A stretch of DNA of 20,000 nucleotides from Stramonita haemastoma (lineage: Eukaryota; Mollusca; Gastropoda; Neogastropoda; Muricidae): positions 29,294,340-29,314,339 of the forward strand of contig CM060344.1 of assembly GCA_030674155.1 (NCBI GenBank), in the 5' to 3' direction. Made by a program: the position numbers and the translations under genes. Position 1 is the first letter of the stretch. Every line of letters starts with the position of its first letter. The notes under the pieces are model-generated. The model saw only the letters and a program-made list of their open reading frames with translations. It searched no databases and had not been told where the DNA came from. Shown here one piece after another: positions 17,836-20,000 of the stretch.

Positions 17836-18089
17836 TTCATTAAGGCAGACGCATTCAGACTTCGGGGAATGACACATGCCAGTTTGACCAGAGCAGTCCT
17901 GCTCTCCTCGATTTGCAGGAGTCGGGGGTTTTTTGACGTGCAGAAGTTTTGTTAGCACACAGGACCGACTGGTTCAGAGTCTCCTCCGAAAGACTCGACA
18001 TTCAGTTCGCTTTTCCCGTCACTGGGAAGAAAGGGCGAGGCTGTAAGGTTTATTTTCCTGTTGAATGTGTTTGCAATCCTCCATATCCC

Positions 18090-18385
18090 TAAAGCGGGTC
18101 GGTGGTCTAGAGGTAACGCAATGCCCGGAAAGCGAAAAGTCCGGTTTCAAGTGTGTGGTGGTTTGATCCCGGTTTGAGCCCGACACTTTTCCCTCATCCA
18201 CTAAACCGTGAGTAGGGGTCTGGGTGCTAGTCTTTCGGATAAGATGATAAACCGAGGTGCCGCGTGCGATAATCATTTAGCGCACCTAAAAGAACCTACA
18301 GCAACAAGAAAGTTGTCTCTGGCAAATTTCTGTAGAAAAAGTCACTCTTATAGGGAAACAAAAACAGCTGCAGACAGGAAATCTA
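18090..18385 (+). mobile_element. SINE, family B, 5' part
   Basis: The head AGCGGGTCGGTGGTCTAGAG, then GTAACGC and GTCCGGTTTCAAG, is followed by GCTAGTCTTTCGGATAAGAT and GGCAAATTTCTGTAGAAAAA. It matches the minus-strand copy at 6633-7053. It breaks at GACAGGAAA, where a LINE fragment begins. The 3' part resumes at about 18718. Bases 17836-18089 hold a diverged, SINE-like stretch (CTCCTCCGAAAGACTCG) that I cannot assign. Confidence 0.78.
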
Positions 18386-18717
18386 TCCAGCTATCTCTAT
18401 CTACCCCTTAGTCTGGCGACTGTAGGGGCACCCCTGAAGACTTGGCAACCAGTTCCCTCCATTACTCTTTCTGTTCTGCCTTTCTCAAAGTTTATTTTAA
18501 AGTTCTAGGCCTGTCCATTCGCTGATGTTGTCCTCCCATCTCTTCCTTGGTCTGCCTCTTTTTCTTCCTCCTTGGAATGTACCTTGCAGCATTGTTTTCG
18601 CAAGTCCTTTTGATCTTGTGACATACCCGCTTCTTTATGATTGTTACAAGATTTTCGTAGGGTCCAATGGTTTACTGGATTCTGTTGTGACGGAATCCAA
18701 CAGAATCCAGAATCCGA
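18386..18717 (-). mobile_element. Fragment of a second LINE (reverse transcriptase C-terminus)
   Basis: On the minus strand it reads VTRSKGLAKTMLQGTFQGG, RKRGRPRKRWEDNISEW and later WRELVAKSSGVPLQSPD, ending at a TAA at 18408-18410. An upstream remnant GPYENLVTIIKK is in another frame because a short stretch is deleted. Internal stops are present. This KRGRPRKRW-type segment is typical of the C-terminal region of LINE reverse transcriptases. It differs from the LINE at 10732-12968 and sits between two parts of a family B SINE. Confidence 0.78.
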
Positions 18718-18830
18718 TAGGAAAGGAAAAAAAATAATGGGTGGCGCTGCTCTTGTGGCGACACGCTTTCCCCGGGATAGCAGCCTCAATTTCACGCAGA
18801 GAAATCTGCCGTGACTTAGTAAAAGTGGTA
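18718..18830 (+). mobile_element. SINE, family B, 3' part
   Basis: TGTGGCGACACGCTTTCCCC, GGGATAGCAGCC and AATTTCACGCAGAGAAATCT match the 3' part of the copy at 6633-7053. It is probably the continuation of 18090-18385 after interruption by the LINE fragment. Confidence 0.75.
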
Positions 18831-18972
18831 TACAACACAACACAGTACAACACAACAGAATACAACACAACACAATACAAAACTATACAATACAACAATA
18901 TACATCACAACACAACACAGTACAATGCAACACAATACAACACAATACACAACAACACAACACAACACACAG
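18831..18972. repeat. (ACAAT)/(ACAAC) pentanucleotide tract
   Basis: ATACAACACAACACAGTACA-type pentamers follow the 3' end of the family B SINE directly, so they look like the expanded tail of that SINE. Confidence 0.9.
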
Positions 18973-19220
18973 ACAAAAGTCCTTCGGATGAGACTTTAAA
19001 CCGAGGCCCCCCCCCCCCCCCCCCCCTATGTGCGAACACACGCAGAACATCTTGCGCACACGTTAAATCCTGTTCCGCTTTTCGTAAGAGTAGGCCATCG
19101 TGTGCCGGTAGGTAACAGATGACAATATTTACAAAACTGCATACACACGGGGACTGGACGTAAAAAAGCACAAGGGTGCTTATTCCATTATCCTCGATAT
19201 AAAAGAATAAATCGAATCCA
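18973..19220 (+). mobile_element. SINE, family A, 3' part
   Basis: It contains AAAGTCCTTCGGATGAGACT, a C homopolymer (19009-19026), GAACACACGCAGAACATCTT and CCATTATCCTCGATATAAAA, followed by an (AATCC)n tail. The tRNA-like head is missing. It ends about 35 bp from the donor of the motor exon at 19256-19372. Confidence 0.85.
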
Positions 19221-19255
19221 ATCCAATCCACACAGACTTGGGTTGTGTCCTTTAC

Positions 19256-19372
19256 CGAGGTCTTGCCGAGAGTGGCTCCCTTGCCGTACAGCTGCGTTGT
19301 GCTCAGGATCGCTCTGCAGGCCTCGGAGCTGAGGTCACCCTGCGGAACGTGCTGAAAGCCAGGTCCCGGTAG
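19256..19372 (-). CDS. Myosin heavy chain exon: C-terminal end of the motor domain (partial gene, continues beyond base 20000)
   Basis: This internal exon of 39 codons is in phase 0 at both ends. The acceptor is GTGTGCAG and the donor is TCG|GTAAAG. It begins LPGPGFQHVPQ and contains SSEACRAIL and ATLGKTS. In myosins the motor ends with an EAC-x-x-IL helix followed by LGKTKVFLR, and joining this exon to the next (16314-16472) gives exactly [13 protein letters not shown]. The exon therefore encodes the segment just before the converter/lever-arm junction, where ATP-driven movement is passed to the neck. The usual Lys after LGKT is Ser here. A long CA/GT microsatellite (19390-19560) lies just upstream of the acceptor on the coding strand, so the pyrimidine tract is GT-repeat-like. 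Earlier motor exons (P-loop, switch I and II) must lie outside the window. The myosin class is not assigned. Confidence 0.88.
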
Positions 19373-19389
19373 CTGCACACATACGCACG

Positions 19390-19469
19390 CAGGCGCGCGC
19401 GCACACACACACACACACACATGCACACATACATACACATACATGCACACACATGCACACACACACACG

Positions 19470-19546
<77 letters not shown>

Positions 19547-19560
19547 ACACGCACACACAA
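19390..19560. repeat. (CA)n microsatellite
   Basis: CA repeats with CATA interruptions lie immediately upstream of the acceptor of the motor exon on the coding strand. Confidence 0.97.
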
Positions 19561-19635
19561 ACTACTTAATTATGTACAGATGCACGGACACAAGCACACA
19601 CGTTCACGCAGCTGCGTAATTATATAAGGACGTAT

Positions 19636-20000
19636 TCATGCAAGCACACACACACCCACACATCCATGCAGACACATACACACACATACACACGCACATA
19701 CACATGCATGCGCTAGCAGACAGACAGACAGAAACACGCGCGCGTGCGTACACACTCCCTCCCTCCCACGCACGCACACACAGACACACACACACACCAC
19801 AAACACACACACACAAACACACACACACACACAAACACACAAACACACACACACATACACATACCCCCCAACACACACACACACACGCATACCCCCCCCC
19901 CCCCCTCAACACACACACACACACACACGCACACACACACATACCCCCCACACACACCCCACACCCACACCCACACCCACACAGACAAACACACACAGAC
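19636..20000. repeat. Interrupted CA/CACGC microsatellite with C runs
   Basis: CA repeats with CAGA, CGCG and CCCAC blocks and a C homopolymer (19892-19905) continue to the end of the window. Confidence 0.96.

Overview
This window looks like an intron-rich, repeat-saturated metazoan genome. It is most likely a marine mollusc, possibly a gastropod. The evidence is split coding exons with GT/AG splice sites, many tRNA-derived SINE copies, 5'-truncated non-LTR retrotransposons, and very long microsatellites and minisatellites. The species is an inference from repeat style and was not read from a marker gene. No prokaryotic-type genes, rRNA genes or CRISPR arrays are present.

The one host gene I can support runs on the minus strand across almost the whole window. 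Nine short exons can be read from high to low coordinates: 19372-19256, 16472-16314, 15492-15319, 13470-13313, 9536-9464, 7885-7721, 6040-5849, 3048-2909 and 399-255. All splice phases chain (0/0, 0/0, 0/0, 0/2, 2/0, 0/0, 0/1, 1/0, 0/1), provided one missing base is allowed in the seventh exon. The chain encodes about 440 residues. In order these are the last part of a myosin motor, the converter/neck junction with an IQ motif, a Ser/Arg/Gly-rich linker, a domain that aligns from start to end with the MH2 domain of SMAD proteins, and a charged tail that continues beyond base 1. A myosin carrying a SMAD-like MH2 domain is the main discovery candidate. The start of the gene lies beyond base 20000 and its end lies before base 1.

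The introns hold nearly everything else. Among mobile elements there is a 5'-truncated LINE at 10732-12968 on the same strand as the gene. It is flanked by an unusually long (about 110 bp) duplicated stretch that includes a GTA microsatellite. There is also a small fragment of a second LINE (18386-18717) and at least four SINE families (called A-D here), some chimeric or nested. Tandem arrays include a 1.08 kb GGACA-based array (1812-2892), a 49-bp minisatellite with a TGACGTAA octamer in every unit (9562-10085), a 32/89-bp array (16500-16960), a 21-bp array (17040-17835), long trinucleotide blocks (7895-8286, 10338-10731, 12969-13088), a CCAA array (15784-16310) and many CA/GT tracts. A 43-46 bp inverted repeat (13094-13188) can fold into a long hairpin.

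Several microsatellites sit directly against splice sites of the myosin gene. The end of the last visible exon, with its donor site, is present in three diverged tandem copies at 60-298. Long open frames inside the simple repeats are artefacts of composition and are not annotated as genes.
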